This document shows, piece after piece, positions 41,635-49,836 of a stretch of DNA of 64,000 nucleotides (position 1 is its first letter; every line of letters starts with the position of its first letter). The DNA is from Verrucomicrobiota bacterium. Its GTDB lineage: Bacteria; Verrucomicrobiota; Verrucomicrobiia; Opitutales; Intestinicryptomonadaceae. The stretch is taken from NCBI GenBank assembly GCA_023450935.1, contig JAEXGH010000016.1, positions 1 through 64,000 on the forward strand, read 5' to 3'. The position numbers were made by a program, and so were the translations under genes. The notes beneath the pieces are model-generated. The model had not been told where the DNA came from, did not search any database, and worked only from the letters and a program-made list of their open reading frames with translations.

Positions 41635-44208
41635 ATGTTTATTTATCGCAAGATTGCCGCAGTGTCGATTTTCGCGGCGGCGTGCGCGGTGGTATGCGCC
41701 CAAACGCAAAACGGCGCGCAAAAAACGCCAACTCCCGACGTTCCGTTTGCAACAAATTCGGTATCCGACGATGCCCGCGCGGTGGAAGAGGGCGCGCAGG
41801 CGGCTCTCAATGCGGGAATGCCCGCTCTGGCGGTTTCGGTTATAGAAAACAGCATTTCCAAAAACGCCAAAAACGGGGATTCGCGCGCGCTCAACGAAAC
41901 ATACGTCGATTCCCTCATCGCACTGGGCGACTACGACTCAGCCCTCGCGCGCCTTGCAAAACTTTCGGGTAAAACGCCCGCCGACAAGCTCAGAAAAGCC
42001 GTGATAATGTGCGGGCTCGGGCGCGGCGACATCGCCAAAACTTCGCTTGGGGGAATAGATGAAAACGATCTGCCCGAAACGCTGCGCGCGTGGTTTCACA
42101 TAGCTAAGGCATACGCGTTTTTCGAAGAGGGCGATTCCGCCAAAGCAATCGCGGAGTTTGAAACGGCGAAAAAAACTGCTCGAACGTCCTCGGCGGCGGC
42201 CGACGCCGAAATCGGGCTTTCGCTTGCAAAACTTACGCGGCCCTCGGGTTCGGACAACAATTACGTTCTCGAAAATCGGCTCGCCGAAAACGTAAACACA
42301 TATATGGGCACGCCGCAGGGATTCGCCTTTGCCAAGCAATACGCAGGCGTGCTGTTCAGGCAGGGGAAGGTAAACCAAGCCCTCGACGTGCTGCAACAGC
42401 AGCTTGAAATATCGCTCGCGCCCGAAATCGACAAAGACGAGCTCAATCTCATCGTCGCGGCGATGACAAAAGACCCCGAAAAACAAATCGACATTCTCGG
42501 GCGGATTCTCAAAAAGACAAACTCCGTAAACGTCGCCGAGTTTGCAATAGAGCTGATTTCTTCGAACAGACTTGTCGCGCCCGAAAAGCTCGACGCGTTT
42601 TTAAACGACATCAACGAAAACAGCTCGCTTGCAATAAAAGACAAAATCATTGCCGAGCTTGCCCTGAACGCCGTAAAGGAAAACAACCCCGAAAAGGCGG
42701 TTGACTACGCCCAGCGCATAATATCGAACTTCAAAAACTCCAAACGCCAAGCCGACGCATTGCGCATTCTGGCGTGGGGCGCGCTCTCGAAAGACGGCGG
42801 CAAAACCCCGCAATACCGATTGGCGGCGTCGTATCTGACAAAACTCGCCGACCTGCAAACTTCGGCGGGCGAACGCGATATGCTGATGTATCTGGCGGCG
42901 AACTGCTACTTCCGCGACAAGGACTTCTCCACAGCCGCCGGCATCTTCGCCCGAATTTTCGACGAGCTCCCGCAAAAAGCCAATTTCATTCTCGACAAAA
43001 TAATAGACTCATACCTCGCCCTTTCCGAAGAGTCAAAAGCCGAACAGTTTATCGAAAGAACGCTTAAAAACAGGGCGGTGAGCGATACCGAACGCTGGCG
43101 CGCGGAGTGGAAGCTTATCTCATTCCTGCGCGCAAACGGCAAAATATCGAAGGCGTTGGGAAGAATTGAAAACGCCGTCTCGGCGACTTCGGAAAATTCG
43201 TCGGCACTCAAGCTCAGAATGATGTGGCTGCTTGCTACCATAACCGAACAGGCGGGACAGTATTCAAAAGCCGCCGCCTACTGCGACAACATCGCCGACA
43301 TGGCAAACGCCGAGGAAACCGAAGACCCCGAAACCGCGCGCGAAATAGCCGCAAACGCCCTGCTGCTGAAGGCTGTATGTCTCGAAAAAATCGGCGGGCG
43401 CGTGTCGGTGGCGGACGCCGTAAAAACATATAAAACCATCAGGCGCGACTACCCGCAAACGGAGGCCTCCCCGCTCTCGTATTTGTATCAGGCGCGCGCA
43501 GAAGCACGAACGGGAGGATTCGACGCCGCAAAAAACCTCTGTATGGAACTTGCCCGCTCCGCGCAGAACCCAGCGCTGAAATACTCGGCGCTTTTCGAGG
43601 CAGCCGAATACGCAAAAAGAATCGGGACTACGGCCGAATACAAAAACGCAGTCGAAATTCTCAGCACGCTCTGCTCTGAATTCCCCGACGACCCGCGCAA
43701 CTTCTACGCAAAACTTTCCCAAGCCGATATTCTCAGGCTTATGAACTCCTTTGCCGATGCCCAAAAGCTCTACGCAGACACCGCCGTGCAATTCGAGAAA
43801 CACCCCGAAGCGCATATCGCGCAACTGCGCTACGGCGACTGTCTTTCCGCGCAGGGGAAATACGCCGAAGCCGCCGCGTATTTCGAGCGGTTGTTCTCGC
43901 TGCCGAACGTCCCCGTGTCGGTAAAAGCGGAAGCCGCCGACAAGTGGCGGCTGGCGTTGGAGAAAACGGGCAGAACAAGCGAGGCCGACGAAGTTAGCTG
44001 GCTTACCGCCAATACCATTTTGAAATCGGCGGGCGAAGACGCCGTGGCGAAATACTGGCTGAGCAGAAACCTCCTGTCTTTGGCGCAGTCGCTCGAAAAA
44101 CAGTCGCTGAACGCGGACGCGCGCGCGGCATACGCGTTGATTGCAAAATACAGGCTGCCCGCCTATAGGCTCGCCGAATCGAAAATCAAAAACTTGAAGG
44201 ATAAATAA
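41635..44208 (+). CDS. Secreted TPR-repeat protein preceding the ExbB/ExbD genes
   Basis: 857 residues from the ATG at 41635; an upstream ATG would add 25 residues with no signal. Signal peptide MFIYRKIAAVSIFAAACAVVCA. The rest is a solenoid of TPR-like repeats, for example AALNAGMPALAVSVIENSIS near 60, AVDYAQRIISNFKNSKRQAD, AAGIFARIFDELP and a Pal/YbgF-like end (AQLRYGDCLSAQGKYAEAA, YFERLFSLP). It is probably periplasmic. The next three genes follow with 3-base gaps or overlaps, so it is part of an ExbB/ExbD module. Partner and substrate unknown. Confidence 0.85.
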   Translation: MFIYRKIAAVSIFAAACAVVCAQTQNGAQKTPTPDVPFATNSVSDDARAVEEGAQAALNAGMPALAVSVIENSISKNAKNGDSRALNETYVDSLIALGDYDSALARLAKLSGKTPADKLRKAVIMCGLGRGDIAKTSLGGIDENDLPETLRAWFHIAKAYAFFEEGDSAKAIAEFETAKKTARTSSAAADAEIGLSLAKLTRPSGSDNNYVLENRLAENVNTYMGTPQGFAFAKQYAGVLFRQGKVNQALDVLQQQLEISLAPEIDKDELNLIVAAMTKDPEKQIDILGRILKKTNSVNVAEFAIELISSNRLVAPEKLDAFLNDINENSSLAIKDKIIAELALNAVKENNPEKAVDYAQRIISNFKNSKRQADALRILAWGALSKDGGKTPQYRLAASYLTKLADLQTSAGERDMLMYLAANCYFRDKDFSTAAGIFARIFDELPQKANFILDKIIDSYLALSEESKAEQFIERTLKNRAVSDTERWRAEWKLISFLRANGKISKALGRIENAVSATSENSSALKLRMMWLLATITEQAGQYSKAAAYCDNIADMANAEETEDPETAREIAANALLLKAVCLEKIGGRVSVADAVKTYKTIRRDYPQTEASPLSYLYQARAEARTGGFDAAKNLCMELARSAQNPALKYSALFEAAEYAKRIGTTAEYKNAVEILSTLCSEFPDDPRNFYAKLSQADILRLMNSFADAQKLYADTAVQFEKHPEAHIAQLRYGDCLSAQGKYAEAAAYFERLFSLPNVPVSVKAEAADKWRLALEKTGRTSEADEVSWLTANTILKSAGEDAVAKYWLSRNLLSLAQSLEKQSLNADARAAYALIAKYRLPAYRLAESKIKNLKDK

Positions 44209-44211
44209 ATT

Positions 44212-44886
44212 ATGCAATCTCTAAAAAACATTTTCGGACTATTTGAGGTCGGCGGACCGACAATGTATCTGCTGGCGTTGTTGGCGTTTTTAATGTGCGT
44301 GATTTTTCTGGAGCGCCTGCTCTACCTGCACAGGGGCAAAACTCACGCAACCGAATTCGTCGAGGGCATAAAGCAGTCGCTTAAAAAACACCGCCTTCTC
44401 GAGGCCATAACCATCTGCGACGAAAGCTTCGGCCCCGTTCCCATCGTAGTAAAGGAAGCACTGCTCAATTCGGAAAATTCGCCCGAAATAATGTCGGCAT
44501 CGGTAAATTCGACGGCGGTAAACCAGTTCGCCCTGCTTAGTAGGAGAGTAGCGAGCCTCGCGCTGATTGCGCGCATTGCCCCGCTTGTGGGATTGATGGG
44601 AACGGTGCTGGCGCTGTATCAAATTTTCGGGACGATGGGAGTCGCCCACGACTACGTTTCGTATTCCGAAATGGCGGCGTCGGTAAAACAGGCTCTTGTT
44701 TCGACGGCGTTCGGATTGTTCGTGGCGGTTCTCAGTTGGCTCGGATACAGCTTTCTCAACAGCAAACTGAAGGCTCTCGCGCAGGATATCGACTGGGCAG
44801 CGAACGAAACAATGCTCTTTATCATACGCGGTCAGCCCGAGCACGAAGACCTCTACATAAAAGGCAACAAAAAGGCGGAGCAATGA
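44212..44886 (+). CDS. exbB: MotA/TolQ/ExbB proton-channel family protein
   Basis: 224 residues with three membrane helices. The signatures are the N-terminal FEVGGPTMYLLALLAFLMCVIFLERLLYL, the loop ending in AVNQFALLSRRVASLALIARIAPLVGLMGTV and ALVSTAFGLFVAVLSWLGYSF with the Thr/Ala pore residues of this family. It makes the stator pentamer of a proton-driven energiser with ExbD. The gene begins 3 bases after the TPR stop and overlaps exbD by ATGA. ExbB or TolQ cannot be told apart from sequence alone; the context fits a TonB-like or Tol-like system. Confidence 0.9.
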   Translation: MQSLKNIFGLFEVGGPTMYLLALLAFLMCVIFLERLLYLHRGKTHATEFVEGIKQSLKKHRLLEAITICDESFGPVPIVVKEALLNSENSPEIMSASVNSTAVNQFALLSRRVASLALIARIAPLVGLMGTVLALYQIFGTMGVAHDYVSYSEMAASVKQALVSTAFGLFVAVLSWLGYSFLNSKLKALAQDIDWAANETMLFIIRGQPEHEDLYIKGNKKAEQ

Positions 44887-45314
44887 TTGAAACCGTCAAC
44901 GTGTTTTCCAAAACCGAACGCGAACGCGTTTGGCTGAGCGTGCCCGCGCTAATCGATATCGTGCTGCTGGCGTTCATATTCTCTTTCGCGGCGGGCAAAT
45001 ACATTGTTGCCCCGGGACTGCTGATTGACTTGGATTCCTCGGAAACGCTCCCGAAAATTTCCGCGCCCGATTACGCCGTGCCCGACGCCGACCTTAGCGT
45101 GCTTACCGCTACGGGCACTGCAATGCTAATCTTCGACGGGGCGATTTACGATATGAAGTCGTTCGAAAAGAAAATCGCCGCGCAAAAACCCGCGGGCACG
45201 ACTCTGCTTATAAAAGCCGACAAAAACCTGACCGTGCAGTCGCTTGTGGAAATAGCCGAAGCGGCGAAGGCGGGCGGATACAAAAAAATACAGCTGGCGG
45301 CAAAACCTAAATGA
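44883..45314 (+). CDS. exbD: ExbD/TolR-family protein
   Basis: 143 residues from the ATG at 44883. One N-terminal membrane helix contains the proton-path Asp (SVPALIDIVLLAFIFSFAAG, Asp24). A periplasmic domain follows with TTLLIKADKNLTVQSLVEIAE, typical of ExbD/TolR. It overlaps exbB and the next gene by four bases each, so all three are translationally linked. No TonB is recognised next to it. Confidence 0.88.
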   Translation: MIETVNVFSKTERERVWLSVPALIDIVLLAFIFSFAAGKYIVAPGLLIDLDSSETLPKISAPDYAVPDADLSVLTATGTAMLIFDGAIYDMKSFEKKIAAQKPAGTTLLIKADKNLTVQSLVEIAEAAKAGGYKKIQLAAKPK

Positions 45315-45985
45315 AAAATCGGAATGCCAACGCGAACAAATACGCCCTGCCCGCCCTGATTTCGGGGGCGGCGGTTGCGTGTTTTCTCGCGTTCGCGCCC
45401 GACATTCAAACCCCCGCGCCAAAAACGGCGGAATCGGAGGGGTTTGTTTCCTTGCGCGAGCGGCAGACGCGGCAGGACGGGGAATTGCCCGAATTATACG
45501 ACTCCGCGCCTATTTTTATTCCCACAAAATGGAATAACAAACCCGAAACAAAACCACTGCCGACAACCTCCACTTGGAATCCGCGCAACGAACGCGCTTC
45601 GGCGGACGCCGACGAGACATCGCTTCCCCCGACAGAGCCCCGAAAAAAAACCGACTTAAAACGCGCAATTTTTATGCGCTCGGCGTTTGCGGGATTCGCC
45701 CAGAAACCGCAACCCGCCTCCGCGTTTGAAACGGGAGACCGCGTCGTGATAAAAGACCTTCGTTCGGGGGCAACGGTGTTGGAGGCTCCCATTTCACTGC
45801 CCGCTCACGGAATTTTAAACATCGCAGAATTTTACGTGTCGGTAAAAAATTCGCAAACCTCCACGCCTATAAAGAAAAGCTCCTCGGGCAGCGACGAAAT
45901 AGACGGTGCTGTTTTCGAGACGCTCAACGCCGCAAAACTCGACGTTCCCGACGGAGAATACAAAATAACCGTAGTCCCCTACTGA
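45311..45985 (+). CDS. Membrane-anchored protein in the TonB position, unknown
   Basis: 224 residues. An N-terminal helix (ALPALISGAAVACFLAFAP, residues 12-30) is followed by a Pro/Thr/Glu-rich, probably extended region (about 31-115) and a compact C-terminal domain (RVVIKDLRSGATVLEAP; KLDVPDGEYKITVVPY). This layout resembles TonB: helix, proline-rich spacer, C-terminal domain. But the C-terminal residues do not look like a TonB domain. It overlaps exbD by four bases. Its role as a TonB substitute is only a guess. Confidence 0.7.
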   Translation: MKNRNANANKYALPALISGAAVACFLAFAPDIQTPAPKTAESEGFVSLRERQTRQDGELPELYDSAPIFIPTKWNNKPETKPLPTTSTWNPRNERASADADETSLPPTEPRKKTDLKRAIFMRSAFAGFAQKPQPASAFETGDRVVIKDLRSGATVLEAPISLPAHGILNIAEFYVSVKNSQTSTPIKKSSSGSDEIDGAVFETLNAAKLDVPDGEYKITVVPY

Positions 45986-46011
45986 TTGGCGGATTTCCCG
46001 AATACCGGCAC

Positions 46012-46045
46012 AAAAAACGCGCATCGGGCAAAGTTCCTGTGCGCG
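46012..46045 (-). terminator. Rho-independent terminator after mrp
   Basis: On the minus strand CGCGCA (46045-46040) pairs with TGCGCG (46023-46018), followed by TTTTTTG. It separates the convergent gene on the plus strand from mrp. Confidence 0.75.
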
Positions 46046-46058
46046 CGAGAGGTTTTTA

Positions 46059-47078
46059 CTACGCCCGAACCTTTGCGAATTCGACGAGCTTCCGCGCCAA
46101 GTCGTCGAAAATAGCGGCGGAGCTTTCCGAGACGCAATCGGTATGGAGCGTTTTGTCGATGGGAACGACGGCCAACTTCCCAACGCCCAATTTTGCGGCC
46201 ACTTCGTCGGCACAGCCCTCGCCGAAAACGTATTCGCGCGAATCGCCCACCTGCAAATACGCCATATTTTCCACAACGCCCGCAATCTTTACGCCGCTTT
46301 TTTCGAAAACCATCGCCCCGCGCAACGCCGTTTTTGCGGCGAGCGCGTTGGGTGTGGTGACGATTACGGCGCAGTCAAGCGGCATCAGCTGGACGGTGCT
46401 TAAAACGGCGTCGCCCGTTCCCGGGGGGAGGTCGAACACCATAACGTCAAGCTCGCCCCATTTGAAGTCTTCGCCGAACTGCTTTATTGCGCTTGTAACC
46501 ATCGGCCCGCGCCAAAGCAGCGGCTGGTCGTCGGAGACGAGCATTCCCATTGAAACCACTTTTATTCCGTCTATTTCGGGCGGGATTATTTTTTGATTTT
46601 CGTCAACGCTCGGGAACACCTCTTTGCCGAAAAGTATTGTCGCGCTTGGCCCGTGAATGTCGCAGTCCATAAGTCCCACCCGCGCCGAATCTTTGGAGAA
46701 CATTTTGGCGAACGCGCGCACCAAGTTCACCGCAACCGTGCTTTTGCCTACGCCGCCCTTGCCCGACGCCACGGCTATTTTAAGCCCCACATTCTTGAGC
46801 GTTTCGGGATTTTTCGCTGTCGGCGCGGGCGCGGCTTTGGGCATCTCCGAAAGCAGAACAACTTTGAACTGCCCCGAAGGAAACTTGTCTTTGAGCACGT
46901 TTGCCGCCTCCGCCGCGACCTTTTCGGCAACCGTTTTTTCGCCGCCCGTATAGATGCGAATTTCGGCGCAATCGCCGTCGACTTTCAAGTATTTCACCAT
47001 TCCGAAAGCCACAATGTCTTTGGAATACGGGGGATATTTCACCGAACGCAAAGCGTCCAAAATTTCGTCTTTTGTCAT
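46059..47078 (-). CDS. mrp: Mrp/ApbC-type iron-sulfur cluster carrier ATPase
   Basis: 339 residues. An N-terminal MIP18/DUF59 domain (DEILDALRSVKYPPYSKDIVAFGMV; about 1-80) is followed by the P-loop ATPase: deviant Walker A SGKGGVGKS (105-113), LMDCDIHGPS and VFDLPPGTGD. Mrp carries Fe-S clusters to apoproteins. Where many members have a CxxC pair after ENMSYF, here ENMAYLQVGDSREYVFG has none, so cluster binding would have to be different. It lies 1 base after ruvA in the dapA-dapB-ruvA-mrp unit. Confidence 0.9.
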   Translation of the reverse strand: MTKDEILDALRSVKYPPYSKDIVAFGMVKYLKVDGDCAEIRIYTGGEKTVAEKVAAEAANVLKDKFPSGQFKVVLLSEMPKAAPAPTAKNPETLKNVGLKIAVASGKGGVGKSTVAVNLVRAFAKMFSKDSARVGLMDCDIHGPSATILFGKEVFPSVDENQKIIPPEIDGIKVVSMGMLVSDDQPLLWRGPMVTSAIKQFGEDFKWGELDVMVFDLPPGTGDAVLSTVQLMPLDCAVIVTTPNALAAKTALRGAMVFEKSGVKIAGVVENMAYLQVGDSREYVFGEGCADEVAAKLGVGKLAVVPIDKTLHTDCVSESSAAIFDDLARKLVEFAKVRA

Positions 47079-47079
47079 A

Positions 47080-47670
47080 TTATTTAGTCAATGCATATTT
47101 CACGAGTTGCTCCACTGTTGCCGAAGAGCCGATGGCTTCGCATGCCCTGCGCACAAGCTTGTCGCCCTCGGCGGGCTTCATTCCGAGCGCGCAAAGGGCC
47201 GCAACGGCATCGGATATTGACGAAGCCTCGGTTGCGGGCGAAAACTGCGCTACCCCCGCAACCGAGGGGGAAAACGCCCCGCGCAATTCAAGAACGAGAC
47301 GCTCCGCCGTTTTCTTGCCGATACCCTGACACTTCGAAAGCAGCTGGGCGTCGCCTGCGGCAATCGCGCCCTGCAACGTCTGAACCGACATTCTGCTCAT
47401 CATATTAAGGGCGATTTTCGGGCCTATTCCCGAAACTTTTTCCACGACAAGCTTGAAGAAATCCCTGTCGCCCGCGCTCGCAAATCCGTAGAGCGACTGC
47501 GAGTCTTCGCGGTAGACGGCAAGCGTATACAGCATAACATCGCTGCCGTTGGGCGGCAATTTTTCCGAAGTCGTAAGCGGAACGTTGACCTCGTAGAACA
47601 AGCCGCCCGCTTCCACTACTGCGGAAACGGGGGTTGAAGAAACCAATTTGCCCTTTATGCCTGCAATCAT
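47080..47670 (-). CDS. ruvA: Holliday junction branch migration protein RuvA
   Basis: 196 residues from the ATG at 47668-47670 (MIAGIKGKLV); the longer frame is an unsupported extension into dapB. RuvA binds Holliday junctions and loads the RuvB motor. The OB-fold start GIKGKLVSSTPVSAVVEAGGLFYEV, the HhH pair VSGIGPKIALNMMSRM and CQGIGKKTAERLVLELRG, and the C-terminal RuvB-binding domain are visible. It lies 2 bases after the dapB stop. ruvB and ruvC are not in the window. Confidence 0.94.
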   Translation of the reverse strand: MIAGIKGKLVSSTPVSAVVEAGGLFYEVNVPLTTSEKLPPNGSDVMLYTLAVYREDSQSLYGFASAGDRDFFKLVVEKVSGIGPKIALNMMSRMSVQTLQGAIAAGDAQLLSKCQGIGKKTAERLVLELRGAFSPSVAGVAQFSPATEASSISDAVAALCALGMKPAEGDKLVRRACEAIGSSATVEQLVKYALTK

Positions 47671-47672
47671 GG

Positions 47673-48401
47673 CTACTTCAGATTGAGAACGTCGTCCATG
47701 CCGTAAAGCCCCGCGGGTCTGCCGACAATCCACTTCGCCGCGCGTAACGCGCCCGAGGCGAAAACCTTTCTGTCGGCGGCTTTATGCGTAAGTTCGAGGC
47801 GTTCGCCGTCGGCTGCAAAAATCACTGTGTGGTCTCCCACTACGCTTCCGCCGCGCAACGCATGCACTGCAATTTCGCCGCGCGGACGCTCGCCCACAAG
47901 CCCCTTGCGCCCGTAGACAACGCTGTCTTCGCCCACGCCACGCTGCTGCATGACTATGCTTTTAAGCTTTTCGGCAGTGCCGCTGGGGGCGTCCTTTTTC
48001 ATGCGGTGGTGCATTTCGACAATCTCGACATCGTAGGAGTCGTCCAAAATCTGAGCGGCAACTTTTGTGAGGAAGTTAAGCAGATTCACCCCGAGCGAAT
48101 AGTTGCCCGCCCATACAACGGGAATTGTTTCAACACACTCCGCAATTTCGGCGCGCTGTTCGGGCGTGTGCCCCGTAGTGCCGATGATAAGCGGCTTTTT
48201 GTGCGCGGCGCAAAGTTTGGCGACCGCCAGCGTTGCGTCTCTAAACGAGAAATCCACAACAACGTCGCAACCGTCTATTGTTGCGGCGGGGTTATCGCCG
48301 ACGTCGCAGGCGGAGGAAATAACGCAGTCTTCGGCGGCGGCAGCGGCGGCAATAGCCATTCCCATTCTGCCCTTCGCCCCGTTCAAAAGAATCTTTACCA
48401 T
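47673..48401 (-). CDS. dapB: 4-hydroxy-tetrahydrodipicolinate reductase
   Basis: 242 residues. It reduces the DapA product with NAD(P)H in lysine and meso-DAP synthesis. Nucleotide-binding start MVKILLNGAKGRMGMAI, the segment LIIGTTGHTPEQ, and the signature EMHHRMKKDAPSGTAEK near residue 130. The start shares one base with the dapA stop. Meso-DAP fits the mpl gene found elsewhere in this window. Confidence 0.94.
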   Translation of the reverse strand: MVKILLNGAKGRMGMAIAAAAAAEDCVISSACDVGDNPAATIDGCDVVVDFSFRDATLAVAKLCAAHKKPLIIGTTGHTPEQRAEIAECVETIPVVWAGNYSLGVNLLNFLTKVAAQILDDSYDVEIVEMHHRMKKDAPSGTAEKLKSIVMQQRGVGEDSVVYGRKGLVGERPRGEIAVHALRGGSVVGDHTVIFAADGERLELTHKAADRKVFASGALRAAKWIVGRPAGLYGMDDVLNLK

Positions 48402-49285
48402 TACAAAAGTCCTATGTTTTTGAGTTCGTCTTTAAGCACCGCAAGCTTTTCGTCGGCCATCTTGCAAAGAGGCAGACGCACATACGGACTTTTAATCATG
48501 CCCGTCAAGGCCATCGCCGTCTTTGCGGGAACGGGATTCGGCTCAATGAACAACGCCTTGAAAAAGCCAGCCAAGCGCGAATTAAGTTCTTCGGCCTTCG
48601 CCCAGTCGCCCGCTTTACAGTAGCCGACAAGTTTGACCATCGTCTCCGGAATCAGGTTCGACGCAACGCTCACCACACCCGCCGCGCCAGCTTTCATAAA
48701 CTCGACAGTCAAGCCGTCGTCGCCGCTCATTACGTCGATAAGTCCGTCCGCTTTCGCCACCATATCCGCAACCTTTTCGACCTTTCCGCCCGCCTCCTTA
48801 ATTACCTTGAAATTCGGGAACTCTTTGGCGAGTCTGAGCGCGGTGTCGTTCGAAATTTCAATGCCGCACCTGCCGGGGATTGAATAAAGCATAATCGGCT
48901 TTTTCGTGCACTTTGCAATCTCGCACATATGCAGATAAACGCCCTCCTGCGAAGGTTTGTTGTAATACGGGGCGACTATCAAAAAGCCGTCCGCGCCGGC
49001 CTCGTCGGCCTCGCGCGTGAGGTGGACTGCCTCTTTTGTGCAGTTTGCGCCCGTGCCCGCCAAAATGGGAACACGCCCTTTTGCGAACTCAATCGTCTTG
49101 CGGATTGTAACGATGTGCTCAACGGGGTCGAGCGTGGGGGATTCGCCCGTAGTTCCGACAGAAACAAGACCCGAAACACCGCCCTTAATTTGAGCCTCAA
49201 CCAAATCTTTCAACGCGTCGAAATCGACGCCCAGCTCCGTCATTGGCGTGACCAAAGCCGTCCATACACCTGAAAATTTTTGCAT
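48401..49285 (-). CDS. dapA: 4-hydroxy-tetrahydrodipicolinate synthase
   Basis: 294 residues from the ATG at 49283-49285 (MQKFSGVWTALVTPM); a TTG further up would add a head with no family match. It condenses pyruvate with aspartate-semialdehyde. Schiff-base lysine K163 in FKVIKEAGGK, Tyr134 in IMLYSIPGR, and the VGTTGESPTLDPVEH loop near 45. AGGGGAT precedes the ATG very closely. First gene of a four-gene unit. Confidence 0.95.
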   Translation of the reverse strand: MQKFSGVWTALVTPMTELGVDFDALKDLVEAQIKGGVSGLVSVGTTGESPTLDPVEHIVTIRKTIEFAKGRVPILAGTGANCTKEAVHLTREADEAGADGFLIVAPYYNKPSQEGVYLHMCEIAKCTKKPIMLYSIPGRCGIEISNDTALRLAKEFPNFKVIKEAGGKVEKVADMVAKADGLIDVMSGDDGLTVEFMKAGAAGVVSVASNLIPETMVKLVGYCKAGDWAKAEELNSRLAGFFKALFIEPNPVPAKTAMALTGMIKSPYVRLPLCKMADEKLAVLKDELKNIGLL

Positions 49286-49379
49286 ATCCCCTAATTCAAA
49301 AAGAATCCCCCCCGCTTGCAACCAAATTTTTTAAAAAAGCGCTAGGGCGCGTTTCTTTCGGCGGCAGCATTTTTATTAT

Positions 49380-49414
49380 AAAGTAGCGGCGATTACCTAA
49401 GGCAATCCGACTTT
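49380..49414 (-). repeat. Hairpin repeat copy F
   Basis: AAAGTAGCGGCG, ATTACC-TAA-GGCAAT (one A-C mismatch), CCGACTTTG. Corresponds to copy C of the 25-kb locus. Confidence 0.7.
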
Positions 49415-49445
49415 GCTTTGAAATTAAAGTTTTTACTTTACAGAT

Positions 49446-49469
49446 AAGGCGAAACTCTTGTTTCGCCTT
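49446..49469. repeat. Perfect 10-bp hairpin
   Basis: AAGGCGAAAC (49446-49455), loop TCTT, GTTTCGCCTT (49460-49469). Occupies the same place as the 25397-25421 hairpin but with unrelated stem sequence. Confidence 0.75.
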
Positions 49470-49518
49470 TTGTTTTATAAACTCGTCGAAGCAAACGCTC
49501 TCGGGCGTTTTTTACGTT

Positions 49519-49558
49519 TCCGAAAGCGGCGGCAATCGGCTTTGCCAATACGCCTTTA
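49519..49558 (-). repeat. Hairpin repeat copy G
   Basis: TCCGAAAGCGGCGGCA, ATCGGC-TTT-GCCAAT (one mismatch), ACGCCTTTA. Corresponds to copy D; the upstream stretch CAAACG-TCTCGGGC-TTTTTTA is also shared. Confidence 0.7.
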
Positions 49559-49609
49559 CTCTCCGATTAAAGTTTCAAAACACGAATTGACGCGTGAGTT
49601 GTTGTATCT

Positions 49610-49662
49610 CTTGAGAACGCATCAAACGTAGTTTTAGGCGAGGCTTCACGTTTTTGTTGCGA
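49610..49662 (+). repeat. Direct repeat, copy 1
   Basis: 53 bases starting CTTGAGAACGCATCAAACGT. Identical to 49743-49795 except for two single-base changes. Confidence 0.85.
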
Positions 49663-49676
49663 AGGATTTTTTATAT

Positions 49677-49720
49677 TTCCTAAAGCGGCGCGGATTGAAT
49701 TTCATTCAATTCCGCTTTGA
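49677..49720 (-). repeat. Hairpin repeat copy H
   Basis: TTCCTAAAGCGGC, then GCGGATTGAAT (49690-49700), loop TTC, ATTCAATTCCGC (49704-49715; one bulge), then TTTGA. The flanks match the family; the stem is again different. Confidence 0.65.
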
Positions 49721-49742
49721 TTATTCATTTAAGCCTGTGTCC

Positions 49743-49795
49743 CTTGAGAACGCGTCAAACGTAGTTTTAGGCAAGGCTTCACGTTTTTGTTGCGA
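49743..49795 (+). repeat. Direct repeat, copy 2
   Basis: Second copy of the 53-base repeat, 133 bases further on. It is followed at once by the nested palindrome at 49787-49830. Confidence 0.85.
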
Positions 49796-49830
49796 TGGGA
49801 GCGTAGTTAACCTACGTGACCGAGCAACAA
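49787..49830. repeat. Nested palindrome
   Basis: Outer arms TTGTTGC (49787-49793) and GCAACAA (49824-49830); inner arms CGTAG (49802-49806) and CTACG (49812-49816). It could fold as a two-step stem in RNA or single-stranded DNA. Confidence 0.6.
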
Positions 49831-49836
49831 TAAACA

